Source: Wyeomyia smithii (taxonomy: Eukaryota; Arthropoda; Insecta; Diptera; Culicidae). From it: a DNA stretch of 64,000 nucleotides. The stretch covers positions 243,448,089-243,512,088 of the forward strand of contig NC_073695.1 of NCBI RefSeq assembly GCF_029784165.1, given 5' to 3'. Each line of letters starts with the position of its first letter. Positions within the stretch are counted from its first letter, which is position 1. Below the pieces are notes generated by a model. That model ran no database searches and was not told where the DNA came from. It saw nothing but the letters and a program-made list of their open reading frames with translations. This document shows positions 43,064-54,639 of the stretch, piece after piece. Both the position numbers and the translations under genes were made by a program.

Positions 43064-43510
43064 CTTAAGTCTAGCGCACTAGCGCTGACAAGAACACGTA
43101 CCTTTTTATTTCTCCCTTCCAGTAAGGTTGGTTGTCCGATCGTTCGAAGTAGCAGCCGTTACAGCCAGCAGCACCAATACAGCAGCACCAAACAGCCACC
43201 AGCAGCGAGCCAGGTGTGAGATCACTCCACACAGCGATACGACTCGCTGACACTGATGGCTTCTTCTTTTTCCTCGTTTGTGTCTCGTCCACTGCTGTAG
43301 CACAATCCAGCCAGCAGCCAAATCGGCTTACGCACCAGCTGGCAGTCACGATGCGAAACAGTTGCACAAAGGAACGACCTTGAACCCGGATTTATTTCAC
43401 TCGACCAGGCAAACAATGCCAACACTTGTTCACACGTCTTTTGTTTTATACTCTATCGGACCGATCACCAAACACGTCCAGTACTGATGCGTGTTCGGCA
43501 CAGAATGAGA
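43064..43510 (-). promoter_or_regulatory. 5' UTR / internal promoter region of copy 2
   Basis: About 445 bp upstream of ORF1, starting (minus strand) TCATTCTGTGCCGAACACGC, the same 5' boundary as copy 1. Full-length I-type elements carry their promoter here; no particular box is claimed. It holds a short tandem of AGCAGCACCA words and a block of about 28 bp missing in copy 1. Confidence 0.6.
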
Positions 43511-43654
43511 CCTCAATTAGTGTTAATGATAATCTTTAAATAGCACTCTAACAAGGAACGAACAGGGTTTATGTGAGTCACAATGGCCACAAATCATCGA
43601 CTTGACCACTTTAATATGTTAAACAGCTACTAATACTTAATAAATCTCTGCAGT

Positions 43655-43695
43655 TTCCCCTGAAGATGTCACTGATTAGTGTCGAAACGTCGGTC
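43655..43695 (+). ncRNA. Hammerhead-like / Penelope-end-like motif
   Basis: The plus strand reads CTGAAGA, one extra T, then GTCACTGATTAGTGTC (CACT/AGTG stem), then GAAACGTCGG. It has the CUGANGA-stem-GAAAC order with the same one-base insertion as the motif at 35,979-36,008. No ORF is attached. It could be a solo Penelope-like end. Confidence 0.35.
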
Positions 43696-45888
43696 AGTAG
43701 AAAAAAAAGTCGCCTGAGACTGATCAGCCGAAAATACACCTAACGTTCAAATAACTCCAACAATCGAACTCTTAGCAACAATTTTGTAAAATTGGCTTTA
43801 GTCCGCTGATCGGTGGTCCAGAGGGGCAAAAAGTAGGACTAAATTCCTCAGCGGCTTTTGCATTCATCCTTGCTTAATAATGTCTTCGAAACAATTGTTT
43901 GTATGAATGACCCGCATGATCCCAAAGTTCCACAAGTTGAAATAGGGTGTTTTATACTTTACTTCTGTTAGTTGCATCTTACGAGAAAACGTTGTTCTAA
44001 GGAACTATTGAGACATACAAAACACACGTTTTTGCCACATTTTCAAGCTTAAAAGCTTGCTGAATAATGGAGTTAATGAATAACTTCATTACCTCGTCTC
44101 TTTGTTTGAAGTGAAATTTTAACAGCATTCATAAATGTTTCAAGCTTGCTTTTAAGATATTCGATCTGCTGATATTTCTAATAATCTTTTTGATTTTTGA
44201 CACGCAGAACTGGATGACTATTTTTAACATTTCTTTGTGACGATTTACATACTTTTAGAGAATTTTGGTGTAGTTGCGCTCACCCCACAAATTCTCACTG
44301 ATGTTAAATCAGCAATCTTCCAATGAGTTCCTAGATAAATTTAGCTTCAATTGCTGATTGGAGGAACGAATCAGAGATTCGTTCATAAATTTAAATTTAG
44401 TTTATTGACAGGAGGAACAAAGCCTGTAGGATAATGAGCATAAAAAAACCTTCCGATGCTCTGTCTCAAACAGTGATGGAAACGAAACGAATATGATGCA
44501 ATCGTCGTTTATTCATCACTTGTGCACTTTACGAAGTGTACAGGCCGCGAATAAACTTGAATCCTCTCAACCCATAATGAAATGATGATATGGTGCAAAG
44601 GTTTCTGGGAGAAAACAAACATATGACTAGACTACATCAGCTCTGAGAAGCGATTCGATCGTTGCGTTTGTCTCTCCATAGGCCGGTAGTTAGGGGAAGC
44701 AAGGATAGCAACAGGAGAATATCATGTCGCCTGAACAGCAGCAGAGGTTGGGTGCGGTGAGAGGGAATGTGTGGGGGAAGGGAGTACTTCGGCAGCGGTT
44801 GAGTTTAAGCGAGAGTAGGAGGGCATACACTGTCATTTTCTTTCTTTTTCTGACAAAAAATCATGTTCATGAGTCAAACGAATAAGGATATAAAAAGTTC
44901 TGATCCCTCTGTGTAACAGAGACGAATAAATTCATATACCGAGTTGTGCACATTGAGAACCACGTGTTGTGGTGTACACTAATGAATAGAAATATATCGT
45001 AAAGAGGAAAGCAAAGAGAGTGCACCAGCACCGATACTTTGTTTTTCGCATACTGACGACGATTTCAACGCATCTTAGGCTTGTTTTATGTCTTGTCATT
45101 AATCGCTACAGGTGACTTTTTTCCTTCGCTGGTCTCAAACCTGTCTGCCTTGCTCAGTTCTGGATAGCGACATCAGGTTTCGTTCGACGAAAAAGTATTA
45201 GGATCAGCCATTTTTACTTTTCTGTTGCTTCCGGATTTTCGGTCGATGGTCAAATATTTAACAAAGTCGACCAATTTGCGACACGCGCGTTTCAGTGAGG
45301 GACGCTATGCTGCGAATGAATTTATTTTGACAGCAAACTGACTGTCTGTCATTCTCTACACTGCTAACCAGTCAACCATGTTAACTTTTAAAACCTAACA
45401 TTTGTTTTGGAAAGACATTCCGAGGCAAATACCTGAATTACTGAAATTTTTATCGAATTTCTAAATCAAACACTGTTTTTGACACATTTAGTTTAGGCTC
45501 TGTACTACATATTTTTTCAACTTAACCTAGCATTAATGTTTTCAGCAGTTCGCTAGTGGAAGCATTCAGTGAGACTTGAAGTTGAACGCTGACTGGTGCT
45601 GTCAAAATATACATCGCAATGGCCTACTTTGCTGCGTAGACCACGACTTTGTGTATTTGCTAAAGATGAGTATCAGAGGAAACGAGAAGTTTTCTTCATG
45701 ATTAAATCTTATTTTGTTTAATTTTCACAAAATTATCCCGTGTTGAAATTCATACTACATGTAGAACTAGTAGTTTGTTGCACTGTTCTCATACATCCTT
45801 AATTTTTAAATCCGCTGCTCTCACTGAACATATCCGCACCAGTTATGCTCCGACACTCTGTTGAAAATTTCATCACGCAATAAATCAT
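43696..45888. other. No recognised gene
   Basis: A+T-rich up to about 44,600, more mixed at 44,640-45,060 (G-rich patch at 44,740-44,830). No domain, splice pattern or repeat ends recognised. Confidence 0.35.
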
Positions 45889-45999
45889 CTAATTACCGCG
45901 TGTCTCCATGAGCCCGAGACGGGTGTAATACACCAACTCAGCGCAGCGTTTTAGTGCTTCTTCGGCCATCTGGATCGGCCTTGCCAACCAATACGATCG
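45889..45999 (-). CDS. Possible terminal coding exon
   Basis: On the minus strand, 36 codons and a TAG stop read RSYWLARPIQMAEEALKRC, then AELVYYTRLGLMETRGN. The frame begins directly after a TAG that could be a splice-acceptor AG. The amphipathic, gene-like composition in otherwise A+T-rich DNA suggests a real last exon, but I do not recognise the protein and cannot see its partners with confidence. The frame at 46,432-46,650 on the same strand is a candidate upstream exon. Confidence 0.28.
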   Translation of the reverse strand, partial: RSYWLARPIQMAEEALKRCAELVYYTRLGLMETRGN

Positions 46000-46431
46000 C
46001 TACGCACACCCGAACGCAAGCCATGAACTTGGCGAATTAGCATCATGGCTTTCTCTAAATATCGTTGCTTTCGCATCCATCTGCCAGGCCATTTTTAATT
46101 TGTTTAATGCGCCAATGCGCGTGTAATTTTTATTTGCATTCTTAGATTCGAAGCAGACCCGGAGGCTGATGTTTATTGAGCTCGTGTTCCCGCAAATGAT
46201 CAAATTATGTGATTGTGATTGGTAAATGTTGTTTAATTTCGCTTCCAGATGTGCAAACAGACGTTTGAAATGACGGTCAATGTTTGTTTGAAAGTTGGAA
46301 GGTATTTTCATACTCTGTACAATCAGTTTTGTTCGATTTTTTTCAAGCGTTTCTGTATTTTTGTGTGTATGTATGGCAAGAAGATGGCAAAACCCTGTGT
46401 CCACGACCTTTATTGCAACGCTCGTCCGCCT

Positions 46432-46650
46432 TCAACGTGACCAAAACATCCTTAAAACAGTCGAACGGTAATTTGCACCGTATTTAGGGCGTAACAGTCC
46501 GCAGAAAGTTCGCGCAAAGATGCATCCCAGCGCAAGTGACAGGGCCAAGGTCGAATGTCGCGCCTGCACTGAACACCGAGAGCTCCTATCCTGCACTCTG
46601 ATAAAGTAAAAATACACCACCAATCCACTAATCAGCCCTATGCTCGGCAT
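46432..46650 (-). CDS. Possible small membrane protein or first exon
   Basis: A 72-codon frame beginning MPSIGLISGLVVYFYFIRVQ, an N-terminal hydrophobic segment like a signal anchor. A second hydrophobic stretch STLALSLALGCIFARTF follows. The surrounding sequence (46,430-46,720) is more G+C-rich than its neighbourhood. No family recognised. It could be an exon of a minus-strand gene with 45,889-45,999, a standalone small protein, or chance. Confidence 0.22.
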   Translation of the reverse strand: MPSIGLISGLVVYFYFIRVQDRSSRCSVQARHSTLALSLALGCIFARTFCGLLRPKYGANYRSTVLRMFWSR

Positions 46651-47892
46651 TTGGGAAATCGGTGGAGGAAAGTTCGTGCAACTGGCGCAAGGCCGACGGA
46701 TTTAGAAATATCTCTTCTCTGTCTGCGCTGCTTGTTGTGCTGTTTAGTAACGCGTTCCACGCCTTGGTGGGAAGTCGAACTGATTTATTTCGACATTTCA
46801 TCACGCGAGAACTGCTACTTCTAGTTTACAGCTCAATTGATTCGTCGTTTTTCGACGTTCTCCTAGAAAAAAAAAACCACAGCCACTGTGAAAACCGTTG
46901 TTCTAAATGAGATTTAAAGGACAAGATACAATATGATTCAGTTCGATGAACTGAGCATTTTCTAGGTACTTTTCTTACCGATTCAGTCCCAAATAAAGGA
47001 TTTATTGATATCATATTTTTCAGATTTCATTGAAATCAGATTTTAGTTAAAAAATTTTCGTTTTCATCAATTTTTTAATCAGTTTGAACAAAATGCTAAA
47101 TGTTTCGTAGGGCACGAGGTTGCGCTGTGTTTTGACTTTTTGCTCCAGGAAACTGTGGTAAACAATGCCCTGTCCATATCAAGAAAGGATTCAAACGTAA
47201 TAATAAGCAGCGACTTTCGTAGCTTGGTAGTAGTTTTTGAAGTGCAAATGTCTAAAAGCACAGTGGAATTGACTCTACTCTTTCAACACCATTGTTGTGA
47301 TGTGGGGTCTAAATAACCGGGCAGACGTTAAATTAGAGCGAGATAATGCGCAATACGAAGATTTGAAACAGGGCTGAAGATGTATCCCAGAACTTTAGCG
47401 GCTTCATCGACAGCATACGAAATGGGGGCTTGAAAGTTTTCCGGAATATCAAAATAAGATAGTTAGCAATCCCTAATAGCAAGGGCTTTTACCGCGACCG
47501 GTGAGGAATGATTGAAACCACTATTATGGAAGTCGTAAGACGCGGTAGCGGATGCAACATCGAGAACATGTTCTAATTCGGCTTTTATGATTATTTATAT
47601 AAGTGGATGGTGACGAACCCTTTTCACTAAAGGAACAGGGACCTCGTACAAATATGGGGCTGTGTCCTGGGTGCTCACAAAGTAAAGATAATCGGATTGA
47701 TTTGGATATTCTCTCCACGAAATCCCGGGAAGAATGAAATCGCCGAGTACCAGAGCTTTGGCTGTTACCTCTGCCAGTCAGCAGGTCAAGTCATGAATAT
47801 ACTTGCCGGCTGAAGCAGGCTGGAAAACCCTCAATCAGCATCTGCTCTCAAGACCGAGACGATGATGATGAGCACTGGTTGTACAAGAAGCC
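46651..47892. other. No recognised gene
   Basis: Mixed composition with short open frames only; no domains or repeat termini recognised. Confidence 0.35.
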
Positions 47893-48085
47893 CCGGCACT
47901 GTGGTTCAGAAATGAAAAAAGTTGGCCAAAAGTCATTTTCTCGTAAACGTTACATTTTATAGCAATACTGTCTTCGGAAAAGTTCTAGAGTAAAAATAGA
48001 TGCTTCTTTAGACATTAACAGATCCGTGATGAATCCCCCTACAAGTGAAATAAAAAAATATTTTCACTAAAAATCAATATTTTTG
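47893..48085 (+). repeat. Left end of inverted-repeat family T
   Basis: CACTGTGGTTCAGAAATG onward is about 190 bp similar to 59,868-60,060, the left arm of the element at 59,864-60,782. Only this end is present here. Confidence 0.75.
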
Positions 48086-48092
48086 ATCGAAC

Positions 48093-48260
48093 AGGGGCCT
48101 AGCGTAGTTGGTAATATCTCCGCCAACCACGCTCGACGCCTGAGTTCGAATCCCAACGCCGACACAGATGTCGTTGGTTGTGAGGTGGCTGTGAGTGGGT
48201 GGATCACCCACTTACAGTTAGAGTTGGAGTTGTTCAAACATATTCCAATTGTTGGCCAAA
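48093..48260 (+). repeat. SINE-3-like unit with tRNA head
   Basis: A box TAGCGTAGTTGG (48,100-48,111) and B box GAGTTCGAATCC (48,142-48,153) have consensus tRNA-promoter form. The anticodon and acceptor stems do not form well, and a non-tRNA body (GTCGTTGGTTGTGAGGTGG onward) follows. It differs from SINE-1 and SINE-2. The end of the body is not defined and only one copy is present here. Confidence 0.55.
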
Positions 48261-48404
48261 ATTTAAATAAAAATCATGACTTTTTATTGCAAAAAATCTA
48301 TCTCCGAAATTAAAAATGCAAATTGTATGAATTTGCTGCAAAAGCAAATTGTATAAATTTTCTGGAAAATATATCAAACGGATGGATCTCTTTGATCCTT
48401 AATG

Positions 48405-48518
48405 CAGGGTTGTTACAGTCGGCGCGGATTTCCCGTTTTTTGCGGATTTTGCGTTTTTTGCGGATTTGGCGCGTTTTTACTACTCTATGGCGCGGATTTT
48501 GCGGAAAGCCTTGCAACC
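48405..48518. mobile_element. Short GCGGATTT-rich MITE
   Basis: Starts CAGGGTTGTTACAG and ends CTTGCAACCTTG (imperfect inverted ends). The interior is repeated GCGGATTT / GCGCGG words. A relative with end CTGTAACAACCCTG lies at about 53,506-53,595. The target duplication is not clear. The CAGGG ends resemble hAT MITEs. Confidence 0.55.
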
Positions 48519-49168
48519 TTGCTTTCAATTACCTAAAAATCAGGATATCGACTGATGGGCTGGCAACACCCTTTCAGAGTTCTATGAAATATGGTGGGTG
48601 TGTAGTAGGGTGCCAATCACTTTTATTTGAAAAAAGTAATCAAAAAATTTAGAAAAAAAAACCAATACAAAATGTTTACCTGCCCGAAAAACACCCTGTG
48701 TGAAATTTCAGGTCAGTTGGATTCAAAATGGGGTGGCGCAAAACGAAGTTAGAGCTTGAGAAACCCGAAAAATCATAAAAATCATGATTATTTTCAGATA
48801 ATACCAGATCTCGACGTTTCATGCATTTATAAGCTATCTGACACCAAAATTTTTTCGAAAACCGAAATTTCATGCAGCCAACCCCTCCGATTTTTCACTA
48901 GGTGTCCGATTTTTCACTAGGTGTTTTCCAAGGTGTTGCCACCTTGGATTTCAAAACGACGCCTAGGGTCGATTTCAGGTCATCCTGATTTCGGAAATAC
49001 CCATAACCGTATATGTTACTTGTTAACAAGTTCTGAAATCACATGTGTCTCATCGACGTCAGTAATGACAAGAATTAGAGAAAAGTTATCAAGGGCTGGC
49101 GTATAGAAAACCGTCTGAAATTCATTGATTATTCATTGAAACTCTTCTGAACATTTCCACATGGTCAC
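48519..49168. other. Unassigned
   Basis: A+T-rich with a duplicated 21-base phrase containing GTCCGATTTTTCACTAGGTG at about 48,890-48,923. No gene. Confidence 0.35.
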
Positions 49169-50754
49169 TAGACTGGGACACGGTTATATGGGAAAAAAGA
49201 GATGGTGTTTTTTTCTCGCTCCTATGCACTTTTCGTTTTCTTTATGGGTCCTATAACAACTGTGTAACTTTTCAGATCGATCGGTGAAACGCCCGATTTT
49301 TGAAGCTTCCATACGATTTTTAATGGGAAAAACCACTTTTTCAAAACTTTTTTCATAAAGATGTCCAGTTGGCTCTTAAAAATATATAAATACATGATAA
49401 TTATCGGAAATTTTCCTTGGAAAAACTCTTCTGAAGACCGCAAGGCGCTACATTGCTTGTGAAATAAGATATTCACCCCAGACTGATTGAATATCTGGCG
49501 AAGGGCTCACCATTGAATTTTACTAGCAATATTGCTGCAGCATGCTGCTGTTCCAAATTCAACCATTTGATGAGAAATGATATCGCTTAACTCTTTATAA
49601 GGCCGTAAAAACTACGCAAGGAATCTACAAAAACATCAATAAAAAGTCCAAACGAAGAAATATCCCCAAACGAATCAATAAAACGTATTCCTCACAGAAG
49701 GAACAACACAAATGTACCTTTGTTAAAAAATCAACTATTGAATCAATTGAAAAAATTGGTGGCAATATAGTTGCCACTGCCCGTTAACCCCAAAAACGAT
49801 GGAAGCATTTTTTTGCATCTGCATTGTAAACTTGATTTTTTGTAATCATAAAAAATGAAAAATTATAGTTATTAGAGTGTAACAGTAGGACTTCATTTAT
49901 TTTGCATGGAAAAGATCAAAGTAACGGGTTTTTCGAGTGGTATCCAGAAAAAAAATTTAGGAAAAAAATTTAAATTTGTCATCCAATACACCATGTATTT
50001 TAACGACAAAACTGAATAGTCTAACACAGTAGGTCCTGAATAGAAAGTTCCTGGTGGAAAACTTACCAATTTGTTGGATTTTCTCCAAATTAAAAATGAA
50101 TTTCCTGAAGACGGTCTAAAATCGCGGTTTGTTGACATAGGAATGATCCCAAAATCAATATTGTACACTTCTAGCAGTCCTAGAAAAAAACTGAAGTATT
50201 CTAAGACACTTGTAGACGTCTTTGGTTAAGTTAAATTTGAAAACAATATTCTAAGTGCAGCGAAAAAAATAAACTTTGTTGGTGGCAATATAGTTGCTAC
50301 TGCCTTATAAAGGGTTAAATTTATCTTGGAGGCTTCCTCGAAGATACTATGAGCAAAAATCACGCTTTGAAAATTAATTCCACGCGAAATTATTTCTCAT
50401 ACTTAAGCAAGTTCGCAATAGCAGCATGCTGTAGCAGTGTTGCTGGAAACTTTCAAAGGTGAGCCGTCCGTGAGACAAGCATCGTAGCGCCTAACGGTCT
50501 TCAGAAGAGTTTTTCCCAGAAAAATTTCTTACTAATATCATGTATTGATATTTTTTTACTAGCCAACTTGACATCTCTAGAGAACAAGTATTGAAAAATT
50601 GGATTTTCCCACACAAAATCGTATGGAAACTTTAAAAATCGGGCGCAAATCGGGCGTTTCACCGATCGATCTAAAAAGTTACACAGTTGTTATGGGACCC
50701 ATAAGGAACACGAAAAGTGCCTGAGAGCTAACATTTATTTTTTGTCCCACCCTA
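49169..50754. mobile_element. Foldback hAT-type element with perfect duplication
   Basis: A 1,586-bp element with ends TAGACTGGGACA and, from the right, TAGGGTGGGACA. It is flanked by a perfect 8-bp duplication ATGGTCAC (49,161-49,168 and 50,755-50,762). Arms of about 380 bp are inverted copies; for example GATCGATCGGTGAAACGCCCG and the reverse near 50,655 match. GCAGCATGCTG occurs in both arms. The loop includes two TATAGTTGC.ACTGCC phrases in direct orientation. No transposase. Confidence 0.88.
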
Positions 50755-50910
50755 ATGGTCACCCTGAGAAAAAAAAGTTTTTGTAACAAAAACTTCTCTA
50801 TTTGAAAATCTCAAATTTGTTCAAATGCAAATATCCAATATTCTTGATGTTTTATTTTTTCTTAATTTCGAACTGTTTGTTTAGGTACAAAAGTAAACAA
50901 AGCTACCAAC

Positions 50911-51090
50911 GCAAAGCAAAGCAAAGCCTTGGTGCTACAATCCGATTCGGAACTTGATCTTCTGTTTATGTTTATTATTGCGGGGCTAGCGTTACGATCC
51001 TACTGATACTAACAGTCTTTCCCGTGCCGAGACTCGAGCCTACAACAACTGGCTTGGTAGGCCATCATCGTACCTTGAGACGCCTACTTA
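50911..51090 (-). repeat. SINE-1 copy, near full-length
   Basis: Minus-strand copy of the SINE at 33,104: AAAGCAAAGCCTTGGTGC tail, GGGGCTAGCGTTACGATCC body, and tRNA-like head with GACTCGAGCC (B box, inverted) and CTTGGTAGGCC. The target duplication is not visible. Confidence 0.82.
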
Positions 51091-51763
51091 GCAGTTGCAT
51101 CAAATTGTCGTTTGAAGCTTTGTTTACAAAAATGTTTACGTACATTAATAATCAGGGTGGCCACTCTACCGGGAAAAGCGGGAAAAAGACGGGAATGCGA
51201 ATTTCGGAATTTCCATGGTTTATCATGCGGATTTCCAGGAAAACTCGCGTTTTACACCGGTTGTTTCAAATAATGTTCTTTTCAAATTCCTAATTCAGAG
51301 TGTCGGTTGAATTTATTTTACGGATTTTAGAGAATTTCTCAAACGTTTAATTGGTCCCAAGATCGAAACTTAAAAAAAAAAAGTTTCAAGATGACAGATT
51401 TCAACGTTTTATGAATTTCCAACACATTTACCATAAAAAATAATTTTAACAGTTCCATGTGAATTTTTTCATTGGTCACTTTGAGGCTTTTCTTCCCGAT
51501 CGATGTTCGCTTGATAACAAATTTTGCATGAGAAGACAAAACTTCTAAGCTATAATTTAAAACGATCGATGTTTAATTTTTTTTCATACATTCCATTGGC
51601 ATTCAAGAGCAGGTTGACAGAGAGTAAAAGCAGAAGGAAGATTGTCAACGATTTTTAGATAAAAAGGGCGCAGGTTTCCACGAAGGTACTTGCTAAAGTC
51701 GATAAACAGTTAAAGGAGGAAAAAATTTTGAAGGAGAAATATTTTTCATAGTTTTAATAACAC
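51091..51763. other. Unassigned; possible hAT end
   Basis: CAGGGTGGCCACTCTACCGG at about 51,164 looks like a hAT-type terminal repeat, but no partner end was found. Otherwise A+T-rich. Confidence 0.3.
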
Positions 51764-53155
51764 ACTGAAAATATATTTTAGTTTATTCCACGAAAATGTA
51801 TGTTTTATATACAAAACCTTTTGTTGTTTTCTGCAACGAAACCAATGCGTAATAAATATGAAGGTACTTTCGTCAGAACTGTCAAAACTGTTACAGATTC
51901 CTATTCGTATACGTAACGAAAGGTTTTGAAAATAAACGCAATCAATCTTACAAATAAAGGCTGCATAATGTAAATAGTACGAAAAATTAATAAGCTTACG
52001 CGAATAATTCGTACATAGAACGCTGCATAATGTCAATAGAACGAAAATTTAGTAAGCTCACGCAAATATTTCGTACAAAGAATATGCAGTGTTGTAAATA
52101 GTACGAAAAATTAGTAAGCTTACGCAATAATGTATACATTATACGAAACCAAAAATAAAAGAGAGCTTGATTGATCACCACCGGTTTGCCACAACGCGAT
52201 TCTAGTTCTAACAATTGCGAGAGAGCGACGACGCGCGCTTCCACAACTTAACCCCAGAGACGTACAAATGTTCACGAAAGTTATTTCAATACGAAACCTG
52301 AGCGGAGGGTATATGTATTGCGGCGGTTCCATCGATGCGAGAGTGATGTTGTTCCAGAAGCGTATAAATGTTCTCCACCTCATTGTGAAAAAGCAACGGA
52401 TTCGGACCAAAAGAAGGAGTGGAACTCACAACCATCTGCTTATCAAAGCGGACTCTGTGATCATGTGGCTACAAGCTCTGTTTATACGAAATCAAAAATA
52501 ACGGAACACATTCAAGTAATTACTCGTTGTTATCTACGTTCATACGAAAGTACATTCGTGAATTGGACAAATTATGCGTAAGTTGCAGTTCTTTTCAATA
52601 ACTTGCAATACGAATGTTCTATAAAATCAACAAAAGTGCTGTACACTCTACAAAATCCATGTTTACGAAATGTGCGTGAGTGGAATAACGAAAAAATATT
52701 TGCAGTGTGGTATAACTTTAATGAGTATTAAATATAAAGGTACTTTTGTCAGAACTGTCAAAATGGTTGCAGATCTCTATTCGTATACGTAACGAAAGGT
52801 TCAAGAAATAATCGCAATCAATCGTACAAACAAACGCTGCATAATGTAAATAGTACCAAAAATTAGTAAGCTTACGCAATAACATATACATTATACAAAA
52901 TCAAAATTAACAGAACACAAAAATTTCGTTCAAGTAAATACTCGTGCTTCTGTTTTTTTTTGTTCGTTGTTATCCACGTTCGTATGAAAGTACATTCGTG
53001 AATTGTACAAATTATGCGTAAAGTTGCAATTCTATTCGATAACTTGCAGTACGAATGTTCTATACATCCAGCAAAAGTGCTGTACAATCTACGAATTCCA
53101 TGTTTACGAAATGTGCGTGCAGAGAATAACGAAAAAATATTTTCAGTGCACTGTT
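51764..53155. mobile_element. Tandemly duplicated inverted-repeat element
   Basis: The left end CACTGAAAATATATTTT is mirrored by AAAATATTTTCAGTG at 53,141-53,155. A second right end (AAAAATATTTGCAGTG, about 52,693-52,708) lies inside. The right-hand block 52,545-52,708 recurs at 52,990-53,155, and 51,857-52,130 recurs at 52,730-52,895, so two copies stand in tandem. The first copy also holds a direct triplication of TAGTACGAAAAATTAGTAAG (about 51,975-52,125). No protein. Confidence 0.7.
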
Positions 53156-54639
53156 CTCGCAAGGAAATGTTCCGACAATATACGGGTTTAAATGTTTATC
53201 CATCACTTTCCAAATCTCGTCAATCAATTCTCACTTTTTAGGTCTAACTTATGTCTCACAGAAATTTCACTCGTCATAATCATACTCTTTTCAACGAGAG
53301 AAAATCGCGAGAGAAAAAATCAGTGCTGTTTATAAGAATTTCCAAGCAACATTTTTGGTCAGCATCATTCCTAAACATGGCCGCAGTAAGTCAACTGTCC
53401 TGCGTTTGAAGCTAAATACAAACAAGTTATACATATCAGCATGACATTTTAAAGATGGTATTAATTTTACCATATTGAATCATAAGTTTTTATTAGTTTT
53501 TTTTTTCGGCGCGGATTTAGTTTTCACGGCGCGGATCCAAAAACCCGTGGCGCGGATTTTGCGGATTCAAAATTAAGGTTTCTGTAACAACCCTGTCAAT
53601 GTTAAATACCTACTCCGAAAGACAAAAACAAAACACAAAAACAAAAGGTTAATCCACTCCAGCTTGTTCCTTGGAGAGTTGCTAATTAATACCTTTCCAA
53701 CATTTATTCAAGCTCATTAAACCCTAGGTACAATATATATTAACAATATTCCTACCGAACTCACTCAATGCCTGATGGTTACGACACTACCTAACATTTC
53801 AACACGCAACATTTCAAAAACGGATTAATTCATGTTTAAACATATTTTTTCTTACTTCAAGTACGTTTTGATATTCTTTCTTGGAAACCTTAACAAATAC
53901 TTGCATTTTCTGCTAAAAGATTTGAAATCGGACGAGGGATTGAAAAGTTACGTTTTTTGCAGCAGCTAAATGTAAATGTCATAGCATAAACTTATTGGTA
54001 TTAACCTTAACAACAACTTTGCCAAAGATAGTATGACTAAAAACAAATACAGATGCCCACATTTACGAAACTCGCATTTTCGTAACGCGACACCTTTTGC
54101 AGGAGACTGTTTTGCGTAACGCGACACCATCGACATACCGAAATGGTTTTTTGAGCATTTCGCTAAAAATTCAGTATTTCCTATGCTGTAATATGTCATT
54201 TTGTTGGATTTGGTTTCCGGAACAAATGCTCAGAAGAAACCAGGGTCCAAGAACTTACGGCAGAGCTGGTACCTGAACGTATGCCATCAAAGGTTGAAAA
54301 AGCGAAATTTAGCGATGGTGTCCGGTTACAAAATGTATCGGGTTGCAGTACATGATACAACTATCCAAACTGCTAAACCAACCCGTCATAATAAAGAACA
54401 TTTAGTTGGCATTATTTACGAGCTGTTTAATCATATATTTTTTTAGCTAATTTCCAATATCCAGGCTAAAATGTACGCCAAAGTCGGTTCCTCATGCTGT
54501 CGTGTTACGCTGGAATGTGTCAATTATATCGATTCAGAAGATAAAAAAGCGTGGTGAAGTTTTTTCTGTAATTTTTCAATCTAATCTAAGATTTTGTCGA
54601 ATCCTCCACTCCTCTCTCGTTACATCCGTAAGATATTTG
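53156..54639. other. Unassigned, with a truncated GCGGATTT MITE
   Basis: At about 53,506-53,595 there is GGCGCGGATTT three times, ending CTGTAACAACCCTG, a relative of 48,405-48,518. The word ACGCGACACC appears twice at about 54,085-54,130. No gene recognised. Confidence 0.4.

Larger units (their letters stand above)
37636..43510 (-). mobile_element. I-like non-LTR retrotransposon, copy 2 (intact ORFs)
   Basis: A minus-strand element of about 5.87 kb flanked by a perfect 14-bp duplication CCTCAATTAGTGTT (37,622-37,635 and 43,511-43,524). The poly(A) tail is the T run starting at 37,636. The 3' UTR extends to 38,013, ORF2 is 38,014-41,721, ORF1 is 41,693-43,063, and the 5' UTR runs to about 43,508. 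APE-type endonuclease, RT and RNase H in that order, with a zinc-knuckle ORF1, place it in the I superfamily. Clean target duplication and open frames indicate a young, possibly mobile copy. Confidence 0.95.

Noticed and set aside
48093..48165. Functional tRNA gene
   Set aside because: A and B boxes are good, but anticodon and acceptor stems do not close properly.
48405..53595. One 5.2-kb element with CAGGGTTGTTACAG ends
   Set aside because: The two ends match, but no target duplication fits, and 48,405-48,518 already closes with its own right end. Two separate short copies are more likely.
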